Of a stretch of DNA of 64,000 nucleotides, positions 17,851-28,439 are shown in pieces. Position numbers and translations under genes: made by a program. The notes under the pieces are model-generated. The model saw nothing but the letters and a program-made list of their open reading frames with translations. It was not told the origin of the DNA and made no database searches. The DNA lies in contig NZ_GL397214.1 of assembly GCF_000146675.1 (NCBI RefSeq), forward strand, positions 542,234 to 606,233, in the 5' to 3' direction. This DNA is from Hoylesella marshii DSM 16973 = JCM 13450. Lineage in GTDB: Bacteria > Bacteroidota > Bacteroidia > Bacteroidales > Bacteroidaceae. Numbering within the stretch: the first letter of the stretch is position 1; every line of letters starts with the position of its first letter.

Positions 17851-18406
17851 TGCCTTGATATTGTTTTGATTACTTTGTTGTTACTCGGCAAACGAACTGT
17901 TACGCAGTCCGTTGCCGTACTTCTCGGGTGCAAAAGTAAGTGCTCAAAAGCATCGCTGCAAGGAACGGGGAAAAGCAGGGAAATGTCAGGAAAACAAGAG
18001 AAAAAACAAAGGAAATGCGTCAGTGTTATTGCGGTAATGAGATGAGGGGCCGGCTCTTTCCTTTTTTGTTCGAGAATATAAGTGCTATATCAGTCGTCTG
18101 ATTGGGAGAGTTCGCAAAACGGTGGATTACAGTTGGGAACTGCGCCTTGCGTCCAAAGAGCCTGAGTATGCCGTATTCTTGTCGTGCATATCTCTATACG
18201 GCAGTCCTGCCCTGCAAGGTTGGGAGAGATGAATACGACCGCACGGATATTGAGGATGACAGTACCGACTTGAAAAAGAAAAATCCTACGGTGGAGATTC
18301 TTCTCTCCATCCGCAGGACTTGACCTTGCAGGGCAGATCGGCTGCCGTTGTACCTTTGCACGATAAGAAACGGCATCAGGGACTTTGCGTGCGCCTTTGC
18401 TTACAA
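17851..18406. other. Intergenic region between the HTH genes and DUF1896
   Basis: 17851-18063 is the leader shared (inverted) with positions 59-273. Beyond it the sequence is specific to this side. A plus-strand open stretch at 18068-18229 (REYKCYISRLIGRVRKTVDY, then ASKEPEYAVFLSC) looks like a gene remnant without a start; I do not recognise it. CTGCCCTGCAAGGT at 18207-18220 is repeated as an exact inverted copy at 18323-18336, enclosing about 100 bp. Confidence 0.4.
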
Positions 18407-18886
18407 CTACTTCGGACTTGCTTCCTCCGCCTGGCTGACCGTTGGTAGCCTATTGCTCTCGATGAGCAGCACTATCGTGCCTGTGAGTTCGGTGTAAAGA
18501 CGGTCGTATTGTCTGTTTTCGGCAAATGTGTCCGTCAAACCGAACTTGTCGAACGTGGTTTGAACAGCCTTGTTCGACAACAATATGGGCGCGAGTTTCT
18601 CGGGGAGCGGAGCAGGGAGCTCCCTCTCAAACTCGTTCTCCAAAACTGAAACAAGGGTGTCATACTTTGAGAAGTGCAGTCCACTAAAAAGCACTTCACT
18701 TGCTATGCTTTCTGCTTCCACATGATTAAAACCTTGTGCCACGGCATCACAGTAGGCGGTCAGTGCCATATCGGTTCTTGCCTTGATAAAATCCGTATCA
18801 CTCATTCTTTCGGGATGGTGTTCACTCATATAGTTTTCCAACTTCAATCGGAAGTAGGAAAGTTCCTTTTTATTCTTCTGCGTCAT
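18407..18886 (-). CDS. DUF1896 family protein
   Basis: This 159-aa protein, read from the ATG at 18886 (MTQKNKKELSYFRLKLENYM), belongs to the DUF1896 family of Bacteroides conjugative elements. The hallmark C-terminal LYTELTGTIVLLIES matches the [15 protein letters not shown] of the copy at 43328-43780. The open frame reaches back to 18988 through the end of the integrase gene, but that part is not conserved. In the second cluster the same gene sits between topoisomerase and helicase; here it follows the integrases. Its function is unknown. Confidence 0.75.
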   Translation of the reverse strand: MTQKNKKELSYFRLKLENYMSEHHPERMSDTDFIKARTDMALTAYCDAVAQGFNHVEAESIASEVLFSGLHFSKYDTLVSVLENEFERELPAPLPEKLAPILLSNKAVQTTFDKFGLTDTFAENRQYDRLYTELTGTIVLLIESNRLPTVSQAEEASPK

Positions 18887-18939
18887 TGCTTTTTTGTTAT
18901 AGGTTGGAATTCTTCGTTTTGTATCATTCGTTACGGCTG

Positions 18940-20223
18940 TTACCCCCCAATTAAGGGACTTGACTTTTTCGGTGGTCTTGACGGACACAGTCGTAAGGCT
19001 TTACGCAATTCCCTTGTACGCTCACTTCCCATCAGGGGTTGCATTTCCTTGGCAATCTTGCTCTTGGTTACCCGTGCATAAATCTCGGTCGTGGAGATAA
19101 AGCGATGTCCCAGCATCTTGCTTACCGTCTCTATCGGCAATCCGTTCTCCAAACAGATTGTCGTGGCAAAGGTGTGCCGTGCGGTGTGCGAGGTAGCTTG
19201 GGTATGCGGTGGCAGTCCTGCCTTGATGCTTATCTCCTGAATGGTTCTGTTGAAATTACTGTTGCAGGGAAACTCCCGAAAGAAAAGCCCCTCCCTTCGT
19301 CCGTGGCTCACAATTGCGAGTATTTCCTCAGCAATGGGCAGCAACGGGACAATACTTCTGTTCTGTGTCTTTGTTCGGCAGAGGGAGATATACCTGCGTC
19401 CATCACTGAGCGTATAGACATCATCCATTCTGAGTTTCTTCAAATCGGAGAACGCCAACCCCGTAAAACATCCCAAGAGGAAAATGAGCCTGCAATGGTT
19501 TTCTGTCGAGCGGTGCGGACGATAAGCCAAGAGTTTTTGCACATCGTCAGCCGTAAGTGCGTTGCGCTCGTAGGTAGGCGTTTCTATGTCAATGAGTTCA
19601 AAAGGGTCTTCCCGAACGTATCGTTCCTGCAATGCTTTGCGAATGACCTGATGCAAGTGGCGCAGGCGGTTTCCGACACTGCTTTCCTTGTTGCCCAAGT
19701 CCCGAAGCATAAAAAGGCGATAGTCCTCAAGCAAAGTCTTGTCCACCTCCGTGGGCATACAGTCCGTCCTGCCCCTTACTTGCAGGAAATGAACAAAACT
19801 CTTATGGCTGTCCTTAAAAGCCTTGACGGTCGCCTTGCTTAGTGTTCTGCCCTGCAATTCCTTCTTGGCTTCACAAACGGATTGATACAGCTCCGTAAGT
19901 GTAGGCATGGGGCGGCTTTGCTGCATATAACGCTCCTTGAGGTATTCCGCCGTGATATAGTTTTCTTCCCTTAATGTGCGTTCATAGAGTGAATGAAGGC
20001 ACTCTTCGATTGAGTTCAGTTGCAGATTGATGCCACTTGAATTATCTGCTGTCGCCTTGATGCGCCCTTTTCGGGCAAGCCACTCATCGGGGGAAGTTTG
20101 CAACTGTGTGGAAAACGATGAAGACGTGCCGTTGCAGGTGATACGGCAGCGGATTACGCATAGTCCGTGTTCATTGGTCTTGCTTCTGTCCGTGTAGAAT
20201 AGTATGGAAAATGTACTTTTCAT
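18940..20223 (-). CDS. Tyrosine recombinase (integrase), second of a tandem pair
   Basis: This 427-aa protein has an N-terminal arm-binding region, a SAM-like core-binding domain (about 110-215) and a C-terminal catalytic domain with HTARHTFA and LGHRFISTTEIYARV (catalytic Tyr). The usual first arginine (TGLR) is replaced: the segment reads FTGLAFSDLKKL. Loss of this residue is also known from IntDOT of CTnDOT. The gene follows the other recombinase by 12 bp, so both are probably made together and may act as a pair in integration and excision. Confidence 0.9.
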   Translation of the reverse strand: MKSTFSILFYTDRSKTNEHGLCVIRCRITCNGTSSSFSTQLQTSPDEWLARKGRIKATADNSSGINLQLNSIEECLHSLYERTLREENYITAEYLKERYMQQSRPMPTLTELYQSVCEAKKELQGRTLSKATVKAFKDSHKSFVHFLQVRGRTDCMPTEVDKTLLEDYRLFMLRDLGNKESSVGNRLRHLHQVIRKALQERYVREDPFELIDIETPTYERNALTADDVQKLLAYRPHRSTENHCRLIFLLGCFTGLAFSDLKKLRMDDVYTLSDGRRYISLCRTKTQNRSIVPLLPIAEEILAIVSHGRREGLFFREFPCNSNFNRTIQEISIKAGLPPHTQATSHTARHTFATTICLENGLPIETVSKMLGHRFISTTEIYARVTKSKIAKEMQPLMGSERTRELRKALRLCPSRPPKKSSPLIGG

Positions 20224-20235
20224 TGTTCTGTGGTT

Positions 20236-21489
20236 TTAGTTGGTCAGTTGATAATATGCGAGTTGCGGAAGTATTTGCTCCACGTCCTGAAAGACACGCT
20301 CTGGAGAAGTCTCCGCATACACTTGCGTGGTTTTGATTTGGCTGTGTCCGAGCATTTTGGAAACGCTCTCGATGGATACGCCTTCCGACAATGTCATTTG
20401 CGATGCGAAGGTATGCCGTGCCATGTGATAGGTCAGCGTTTTCTGAATACCGCAAAGCCGTGCTATCTTTTTGAGATGTATGTTCACCGTGTCGCATCCA
20501 GGGATGGGAAGCAGATACCCCTTGGGCGGTTCGTGTCGGAAAGCCCTCGTGTGAATGCCCCGATAACGCTCAATGATGGCAGCAGCTTCGGGTAGTAGGG
20601 GGATGTGGCACACGTTGCCCGTCTTCACTCTCGGCTTGCGTATCCAAGTCATTCCCGCCTCGTGAAAGATGTGCTGCTCCGTCAAGTGATACACATCGGT
20701 ATAAGCAAGTCCCGTCAGGCAGGAGAAAAGGAACATATCCCTCGACACTTTTTCATAGCCTTGCAGTTCGTCTTCTCCCAAGGCTGCGATACGTCTTACC
20801 TCCTCCCTCGTGATGTAACGTGGAGTACCCACTTCCCAACGGATGGAGTGATTGATGAAAGGATAGGTGTCAATGATACGCCGTTTATGCAGGTCTTTGA
20901 GCAAGGAAGCCAGTATGGAGAGATAACCGGCAGATGTATTGAGTTTGAATCCCTTTTCTTTGGCGAAGTAGTCTTCCAAGTCCTTGACAAGGACGGCATC
21001 GACTTTCTGTATGAGAATATCCTCCACACGGTAGCGGTACTTGACGAAGTTTGCCAGATGCTTGCGAAAGAGCAACAGACATTTTAGTCTGCGTTCGCTG
21101 CGGTCTATGCCCACACGCTCACGGAAACGGTCGATATACTCGTCCGTATGATGGAGCAGTCCCTGCGACTCGCTGTTCAGCCCAAACACAAGTTCCCGTA
21201 CTCGCTCTGCCGTGATGGGAGCATCGGATTTACCCGAAAGAGACTCGTAAACCTTGTGAATACTCACCTGAAGGCGGTCAAGTTCCTTGTTTACCGATAC
21301 GGCTTCGGCACTCTTGCCCAGCAGTCGGTTCTTGCGACTGTCCCACAAACGAGGAGTACACGAACATTTACAACTAAACTGTACCATAGAGCGCCCTGCG
21401 CTGATGCGTCCCATGATGGGACTTTTTCCGTTTTTGTCCTGCGTACCTCTCTTGAGATAGAAAAGCAGCTTGAATTTTTCTTTTTCCAT
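20236..21489 (-). CDS. Tyrosine recombinase (integrase), first of a tandem pair
   Basis: This 417-aa protein has the arm-binding N-terminus typical of Bacteroidetes integrases (KLLFYLKRGTQDKNGKSPI), a core-binding domain and a catalytic domain with HMARHTFASQM and LGHSQIKTTQVYAET. As in its partner, the first catalytic arginine is absent (LTGLAYTDVYHL). The gene lies next to the element end at 21767, the usual place for the integrase of a site-specific element. Confidence 0.92.
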   Translation of the reverse strand: MEKEKFKLLFYLKRGTQDKNGKSPIMGRISAGRSMVQFSCKCSCTPRLWDSRKNRLLGKSAEAVSVNKELDRLQVSIHKVYESLSGKSDAPITAERVRELVFGLNSESQGLLHHTDEYIDRFRERVGIDRSERRLKCLLLFRKHLANFVKYRYRVEDILIQKVDAVLVKDLEDYFAKEKGFKLNTSAGYLSILASLLKDLHKRRIIDTYPFINHSIRWEVGTPRYITREEVRRIAALGEDELQGYEKVSRDMFLFSCLTGLAYTDVYHLTEQHIFHEAGMTWIRKPRVKTGNVCHIPLLPEAAAIIERYRGIHTRAFRHEPPKGYLLPIPGCDTVNIHLKKIARLCGIQKTLTYHMARHTFASQMTLSEGVSIESVSKMLGHSQIKTTQVYAETSPERVFQDVEQILPQLAYYQLTN

Positions 21490-21759
21490 TGTTTTTTGCT
21501 TGCAAAATTACACTTCTTCGAGGAACTTTGAGCGATGCAAAACATTGATAATGAAAGAGAAAACACCGTTTTAGTTACCATTTTCAGCTATCCTTTTCCT
21601 TTCATCGTTTGTCGAACGATTTGGTAACTGAACTCCCTCCTTTTCGCTCCATTTTCTGCCCATTTTCTATGATGCAACCCAATGAAGAAACAAGCAATAC
21701 CCACTGTGTGTCAGTCAGATATGAGTTTTGTACCATTTTCTGCTTTCTACTCCCATACT
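21490..21759 (-). promoter_or_regulatory. Integrase promoter and integrase-side end of the right element
   Basis: A -7-like box TAATTTTG is at 21510-21503 on the minus strand, just before the integrase ATG. Between it and the element end there is a short open frame on the minus strand (MVQNSYLTDTQW, then KMERKGGSSVTKSFDKR, stop near 21602). Its start resembles the N-terminus of IS5-type transposases, so it may be a remnant. This stretch probably carries recombinase arm-type sites, which I could not resolve. Confidence 0.45.
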
Positions 21760-21767
21760 TCCGCATA
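21760..21767. repeat. Candidate attachment-site core, integrase-side end
   Basis: TCCGCATA is the exact second copy of 7943-7950. Helicase coding sequence (FYAE) lies to the right and element sequence to the left. Confidence 0.6.
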
Positions 21768-24700
21768 GAACGAGGCAAGTTCAGGCACTTTAATAAAGGT
21801 TCTGAAGCGTTCCTTCTGAATAATCTCATTGGTGATGGAAAACTCATAGTCAGTGGACTTCTTGGCAAAGACCGCAGCCCATGCGTCGAAACTGTTAATG
21901 CCCTGCTTCTCCAAGGCTTGCGGGCGCAAGTATTTGAAGAGCAAATATAATTCTGTTAGCGAATTACTGATAGTAGTTCCCGAAAGAAAAGTTGCTCCCA
22001 AGTCCTTGCCTGACCGCTCCTGTATGGTGCGAATGGCAAAGAGCATATTGAGCGCACGCTGTGAGCCATCCGGATTGCCCAAGCCCGACACTCTGTCGTG
22101 GCGAGTATTGAACATCAGGTTCTTGAATTGGTGGCTTTCATCTACAAAAAGGTGGTCAATACCCATCATCTTAAAGTCCACGGCATCGTCCTTGCGCTCG
22201 GCAATGCTGTCTTGAATGTCCTGTAACTTGGCTTCCAAGGTCTGCTTACGTTTTTCTAAGCCTTTGAGCATGGCACGGGAGATGTCCGCTCCCTGCATAC
22301 GGAGCACTTCAAGATTTTCTTCTACAGAATCTTTTTCTTTCTGCAAAATCGCTTCTTGTATCTCCAATGCTTGCGGTATCATGCCGAACTGCTCATGCGT
22401 GAGGATAATGCAGTCCCAATCATTATTCTTGATGTCATTGAAGATGCGTTGGCGATTCTGCTTGCTGAAGTCATTCTTTCCCGGATAGAGTATCTTGGCA
22501 TTGGGATAAGCCTTGCGAAAAGTGTCGGCAATATCGAATACATTTGCTTTGAGTCCAATAATCATCGGTTTGTTAGCCAATCCCAACCGCTTCATCTCGT
22601 AGGCTGCTGTACACATGATAAGCGTCTTACCTGCACCGACCTCGTGGTCGCAGATACCACCTCCATTGGTCTTCAGCATCCACACGGCATCTTTCTGACT
22701 CTTATAAAGGTCTTGTATGCCCAATCTTTTAAGGTCGAGGTCGGGAAACGACTGATGCGTACCGTCGAAGTTGGGACGCACAAAGCAGTTAAAAAGGCGG
22801 TTGTAACGGTCAGAGAGCTGCTCCTTGAACGTGTCGGGTGTCCGTCCGAGCCAATCTACAAAGCCTTGTCTGATTTCCTCAATCTTGGCATTTGCCATCT
22901 GTATGGCATGACCGTCACGAACCTTAATCGTCTTCTCATTACCCTCCGCATCAAGTATGGTCTTGCTTTTGTTAATGTCAGGAATGGTATTGTGAAGTGC
23001 GTGCTTCAATAAATTGAGTCCGTCATAGCGTCTAAACTCACCTTGTACAGCATATTTGTGCCAGATATTACCGTTCTTTTGGTCGCAGCCAATGGCATAC
23101 TCGTCCATATTAGAATGATAACTCACCCTGATGTCCGTCTCGAAGAACTCCGAGGCGAACTTGCCATAGACTTTCGCGGGTATCCAGCGTTCACCGAGGT
23201 TGAAATCCAAATCAGCAAAGGGAATGGGCGTGGGAGTGGCGGCACGCAGGGCAGTCAGACTCTGTTTCGCTTCCTCATGCTCCGGATGATCCAAGAGCCA
23301 CGACTCGATACGCTCCGCCTTTTCAATCACATTGCCAGAAATAAACTTGTCGGCTACCTCATAGCTGTCCTCTTCGGGATTGTAGAAGATGCGTCCTTCC
23401 AAAGCAGAAAGCATATCGCTCTCTTCCATATCGGGAAGCAAAGAACTCATATAGTCAAGCTCCACCGTGCCGTATTTGTTGAGTGATGCGCCCAATGCCT
23501 CCATCGGGTCTGAAGCTATGGACAGTTCGGAGGTGGAAAAAGCCGTCGGGTGGTCGAAGATGTCCGCCTTGATGTACTTGCCGTTCTCGGAGCGTTCCAA
23601 GAACAGCATTTCCACTCCGGTGGCATCCATCTTGATGACATCGGTGTTTGTCTTCTGGTTGAAGTACCCCCAACGACCTACATAGCCGTCATAAAGCCGA
23701 TTGAGTTTCTCACGCTCTTCCTTGTCCTCCGCTTGGTTGTTCGCCTCATAATCATAGAGTCGGTGATAACTCTCCCTAATCTCAATATATGCTTTCAGCC
23801 GTGAGAGCTGAGCAAAGGGTAAGTCCATCGGGTTGAAGGTAGGATGTCGTTTCAAGTCAGACAGGAAACCTACCTGCCCATTCTGTACGACTATCGAGCC
23901 GTCACGCAAATGTGAGTCGGGAGAAGAAAGGAACGGACGCGGTGAAGCATCAAACTCTTTCTTAACCTCTGCTATGGGCTGTGGCTTGCGAGGTTCGGCT
24001 TCCTCCATAAAGTCAAAGAGCGAGGGCTCTCTGACGGGAGCAGATGCAGTTTTCTTGCTTCTGCGGGAACTGCTTGGCGTGCTTCTTGCCGGCTTGGGTT
24101 GCCTGCTCGCAGAAAGTGGTTGGTTATCGCTGACCTTCTTTTGTTGAGCAGCCTCTTTGATTTCATTATTTACACGGGCTACATCTTGTGTCCAAAGACT
24201 ATATTCCTCTGGGGCAAACAAGAACTGTTCCATGGCTTCTGTCTCTATGGTGCTATCCATAATCGGATGATGGTCTTCATCAAAGAATACCGTCTGACCG
24301 TTCATCTCGCGTGGGGCTTCCACGTCTGTGCGAATTTCACGGCTTTCTTGTTCGTATTGTCTTTGAAGGGTAATTACGGGGACACCTTCTGGGGCTGGTT
24401 CGGTTTCAGGCTCTGTATGTAAAACTGGCGCAGCTTCTTCGACTTTCAAAACCTCCTCGACTTGTTCTACCATTGCTTGTGGTTGATTGTCTTCCTGTAC
24501 AGGTTTCTGCACTTCCTGACGGCTTTCATCCTTGATTTCCTCAATGATGGGTTCTTTAGTGTATTGTCCTCTGACAATCTCTTCCAGTTCTGCTATCTCG
24601 TGCAATTTAGTGGGTTTGAAGTATAAGTCCCGTTCTATACCCAATCCGTGTATCTTGACTTCCTCCATTTCTTTGAGGGACATATACCCAAGTTCCCAAC

Positions 24701-26240
24701 CATAGCCCATCGTAACGGCTCCGAAGCCGATGCGTTCCTTGGGGTCGTATTCCAGCATATAGGCGGTATAGGCTCCCATAGGGAAAAAGTAGCGAGCGTA
24801 TGCTGTGCGGTCGCCGATGAGTTGCTTTTCTGTTGCATAGAGTTTGGGAAGTTGCTTCTTAGTGCTGTCGGGCATCAAATTGTAAGCATTTTCTTCTTCT
24901 TTTTCATCTTCCTTATCCTCTTTCTTTTCCTCCTTATCCTTGGATTCTTGTAACAGAGGTGGTTGTTCTGTTTTTAGACCTCCTTGCACTTTCTGCACCA
25001 TCTTGTCCACGTGTACCTGCCATTCCTCCTCGGTCATGGGTATGCCGGTTTCGTAGAGCTTGCGGTCGAAACGCTGCTCCACTTCCAAGGATAGTTGTGT
25101 ACACAGACTGTCAGCCATATCCTCGATACTGCCGTCAAACGTATATTCCCAAGCGGGCTTACCATAAGGGTCTGTACCCATCGTGCGCTCTGTGGCAATC
25201 GTGCGGTGGGAAATGTCCTTCCATTCGCCCTCAAAGAGGGAGTTATGGTTAAACGCAATAGAAAAGCCGTCGCCTTTGGGAACAGAGGCGGTTTGTACAA
25301 ACTGCTGTTCGATGCCCTCACCAATTTCCTTGCCCGATTGTTTTTGCAGGACAATCAGGTCGCTGCCCACATCCGTACCTGCATTCTCGGAGAACATACC
25401 CGAAGGTAGGCGGATGGCGGAGATAAGACGGCTATTCTGCAAGAGGTAACGGCGGATGGCTTCATTCTTGGGGCTGTCCAATACACCCTGCGAGGTAATA
25501 AATGCAAGAAGTCCGCCCTCCTTGATAGTGTCCAGCCCTTTTACAAAGAAATAATTGTGAATGGTTCTGGTGGATTCCCGTTTAAGGATATTCTCTCCCT
25601 TGCTATAACTACGGTCATAAACCATAAAGTCGCCAAAGGGGATGTTGCTGGTAATCAGGTCGTACTTGTCCTTTTCTTCCAGTTCTCCGATGGCTTCAAA
25701 GGGTTCTTGCCGAACAAAGATATTATCCTTGCCGTAAGGATGAAGGGCTTGTGTGATGCGCGCCGTCAGTAGGTCTTTCTCCATCGCATCGACCATACCG
25801 GCACTTTTGGCAAAGGTTTCGGTAAAGGCTCCCATACCTGCTGAAGGGTCTAAGCACCTTCTTACTTGCACGTCGGCAGCACTAAGGGCTTCGGCAATGG
25901 CGGAGACGATACGGGTGTCGGTATAGAAGGAGGTCAGTACGCTTGCCTTGATACTCTCCCAATAGCGTTTGGCGGTGCTGGCATCGACGGCATCACGGTA
26001 AATCATCTGTTTGAGCCTTTGGGTAGGCGCGAACAGGTTTTGCTCCGATGCGCTCCAATAGCGGAGGTCATCGGGATTATCACAACGGTTCAACACGCAT
26101 TTCAGACCACCGAAACCTTGATAACCTCTGAGCAGGACTTTCTCGGCTTCGGTGGCTTCACGTCGTTCTTTTTCTAATCGGAGGATTACACGGATGGCTT
26201 CCGTATTGCCCTCCAAGACTGCTTTCTTATTGTATGCCAT
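21760..26240 (-). pseudogene. Conjugative-element N6-methylase/SNF2-like helicase, 5' part, interrupted
   Basis: About 1493 of roughly 1940 residues remain; the frame ends at 21747 in element DNA (FYAEVWE then stop). Domains: an N-terminal adenine methylase-like domain (DPSAGMGAF for the cofactor, SNIPFGD as the catalytic NPPY-type motif), a Pro/Glu-rich linker, and a helicase core with DHEVGAGKTLIM (Walker A) and [10 protein letters not shown] (DEAH-type). The C-terminal helicase half is cut off. The 222-bp stretch at 7729-7950 continues it in frame. The complete relative is at 43770-49610. Such proteins are universal in CTnDOT-like elements; their exact function is unproven. Confidence 0.88.
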
Positions 26241-26333
26241 AATTTTTCTGTTTAAGATGGAGAGGAAAAATTAGTCGGAAGATAATTTTTCCTATCTCCC
26301 AACTAATTTGTTTTATCTCTGAGTCTGTGGTAA

Positions 26334-28418
26334 CTATCTCCCTCGTGCTTTTCCTTTCTTTCCTTCAAACTCAAAGGCGGTGGTGTGGTCTTCGCCCAAA
26401 ACAAGACGTGCGTTGAACTTCTTGCCTGCCTTGCTCGTCAAGCCTTTGAGGATAGGCGTTCGCCCGGTAGTTATCAAATCACGGATATTGTCCTCGGAAA
26501 GGAACGTGCCGCAGATTTCACGGAAGATGTGAAAGTCGCAGCCCTCGTGCCTGCATTTCGCAATTTTGGCATAGATGCCCACACTCTCATTGCTGCATTT
26601 GGGGCAGTGGTAGGTGGGATAGGACTTTTGTACCTGTGGAGCAAGGGCAAGGAGTTCCTCGCAAATCGTCTCCACATAGGAGTTGATGCCTTGTGCGAAC
26701 TTCTCGGGTGGCATTTGTCCAGCCTCGATGGCGGCAAGGGTCAGTTCCCACGAGCCTGTCATCTCTGCATTGGCAATTCGTTTATCCTTGACAATCTCAT
26801 AGACTGCCAAGCCTTTCTCTGTCGGGACTACCGTTTTCTTTTCTCTTCGGATATAGTCTCGCAGAATCAATGTCTCGATGATATTGGCACGAGTGGCTGG
26901 TGTACCGATGCCGCACTCTGCCATTGCTCTTTTACTTTCTGCATCTGCGACCTCTTTCCCTGCGTTTTCCATAGCAGAAAGCAAAGTCGCTTCTGTATAG
27001 AGCGGTTTGGGCTTGGTCTTGTGCTCGGTAATTTCTGAAGAAAGCAGTGGTAACACCTCGTTTTCTATTAGATTGGGCAATACGGATAAAGTCTGTTCTT
27101 CTTCCTCTTTGCCTTTTTCATCGTTCGTGCCAGTACTATGCTGCACGGCTTTCCAGCCCAAGGAGATACTTCGGCACGCCTTCCAAATGTAGGTGTTTGT
27201 ACCGTCTGTCAGTTCCGCCTGCATCCTCTCCTCCTCTGAATCGGGAGAAAAGGCTTCGATGAAACGATGGACTACCATTTGGTAGATGGTCGTTTCATCT
27301 GTCGATAGTCCCGATGTTGTTTCACCCGTAGGGATAATGGCGTGGTGATCAGTTACCTTGCCGTTGTCCACCGAGTGGCGGTTAAGTGGTGTCGGAAGTG
27401 CAGTGCCTATCTTGCCAAGTAAAGTGGGTACTTCCTCGAAAACGTCTTCACTGATGTATCGACTGCCGGTGCGGGGATAGGTCGTGATTTTCTTCTCATA
27501 GAGGCTTTGTGCGATTGAGAGGGTCTTATCTGCTGAAAAGCCGTGCTTTCGGTTGGCTTCCTTCTGTAGGGAGGTAAGGTCGAACAAGAGGGGTGGCGAC
27601 GTATGTCCCACCTTTTTTGCGACCGAAGTCACGGTAAGCCGGCTCTGTTCGCGAAGCATGGCGAGAGCGGACTGTGCATCGGCTTCATTGTCAAATGCAC
27701 TACTGCTCACAGCTTTCAGCGATACGCCCTCTTTCTCTGCTGCTACGGAGAGTTTCCAATAGGGGACGGAAGAAAAATCACGATTTTCTATGTACCGACG
27801 GCAGACCATAGCAAGAGCTGGGGTTTGTACCCGTCCCAAGGAATAGCCGCCTTTGCGGACGATGGACAATGCACGGCTGGCATTGATACCCACCAACCAG
27901 TCGGCTTCGCTTCTTGCTTTGGCGGAATAATAGAGATTGTCGTAACTGCTTCCTGGTTTGAGGTTGGAAAGTCCCTCACGGATGGCTTTATCGGTGAGGG
28001 AGGAAATCCACAAGCGGTCGAAAGGCTTATGGCAATTGAGATAGGAATAGATGTATCTGAAGATGAGTTCACCTTCACGTCCTGCATCGGTAGCAACGAT
28101 GATGCGGTCTGCTTTGTCAAAGCTGGAGCGTATCACCTTGAGCTGTTTTAGTGCTGCTGGGTCTGATACATACTCCTTATCCTTACGTACTTGTCGTACC
28201 ACTAACTGAAATGGATTGGGACGAATGGGCAGGTCTTCAGCTTTATAGGCAGAAAAACCGTAGGCTTCGGGCATGGCAAGGGCAATGAGGTGTCCCATTG
28301 CCCAAGTAACCATATAGCCGTTACCTTCTAAATATCCGTCTTGTCTGGTATTAGCCCCTACGATACGGGCTATATCTCTGGCTACCGAGGGTTTCTCGGC
28401 AATAATACAAGTAATCAT
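26334..28418 (-). CDS. DNA topoisomerase III (type IA, exc-like)
   Basis: This 694-aa protein starts with a TOPRIM domain (TCIIAEKPSVARDIARIVGA; DAGREGELIFRYI) and has the catalytic tyrosine in TTYPRTGSRYIS, the gate domains and a C-terminal zinc-ribbon-like CPKCS...CRHEGC segment. It is the plasmid/transposon type of topoisomerase III. In CTnDOT the equivalent protein, Exc, has topoisomerase activity and is needed for excision in vivo. It sits between the DUF3945 gene and the helicase, 21 bp after the former. A second copy is at 41001-43088. Confidence 0.92.
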   Translation of the reverse strand: MITCIIAEKPSVARDIARIVGANTRQDGYLEGNGYMVTWAMGHLIALAMPEAYGFSAYKAEDLPIRPNPFQLVVRQVRKDKEYVSDPAALKQLKVIRSSFDKADRIIVATDAGREGELIFRYIYSYLNCHKPFDRLWISSLTDKAIREGLSNLKPGSSYDNLYYSAKARSEADWLVGINASRALSIVRKGGYSLGRVQTPALAMVCRRYIENRDFSSVPYWKLSVAAEKEGVSLKAVSSSAFDNEADAQSALAMLREQSRLTVTSVAKKVGHTSPPLLFDLTSLQKEANRKHGFSADKTLSIAQSLYEKKITTYPRTGSRYISEDVFEEVPTLLGKIGTALPTPLNRHSVDNGKVTDHHAIIPTGETTSGLSTDETTIYQMVVHRFIEAFSPDSEEERMQAELTDGTNTYIWKACRSISLGWKAVQHSTGTNDEKGKEEEEQTLSVLPNLIENEVLPLLSSEITEHKTKPKPLYTEATLLSAMENAGKEVADAESKRAMAECGIGTPATRANIIETLILRDYIRREKKTVVPTEKGLAVYEIVKDKRIANAEMTGSWELTLAAIEAGQMPPEKFAQGINSYVETICEELLALAPQVQKSYPTYHCPKCSNESVGIYAKIAKCRHEGCDFHIFREICGTFLSEDNIRDLITTGRTPILKGLTSKAGKKFNARLVLGEDHTTAFEFEGKKGKARGR

Positions 28419-28439
28419 AGTTGATAATAGAATTAAAGG

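Larger units (their letters stand above)
7951..21767 (-). mobile_element. Integrative/mobilizable element (13.8 kb) inserted in the helicase gene
   Basis: The limits are set by the 8-bp direct repeat TCCGCATA at 7943-7950 and 21760-21767 and by restoration of the helicase reading frame when one copy and the interval are removed (ASFYAE joined to AEICDFRTA). Contents from the integrase end: two tyrosine recombinases, DUF1896, two HTH genes, DUF3408, oriT-like hairpins, relaxosome accessory gene, then the export cassette, a ketosynthase fragment and a TetR gene carrying an IS3 element. No relaxase is encoded, so transfer would need a relaxase in trans. Exact ends depend on where the recombinase cuts within the 8-bp repeat. 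Confidence 0.75.
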
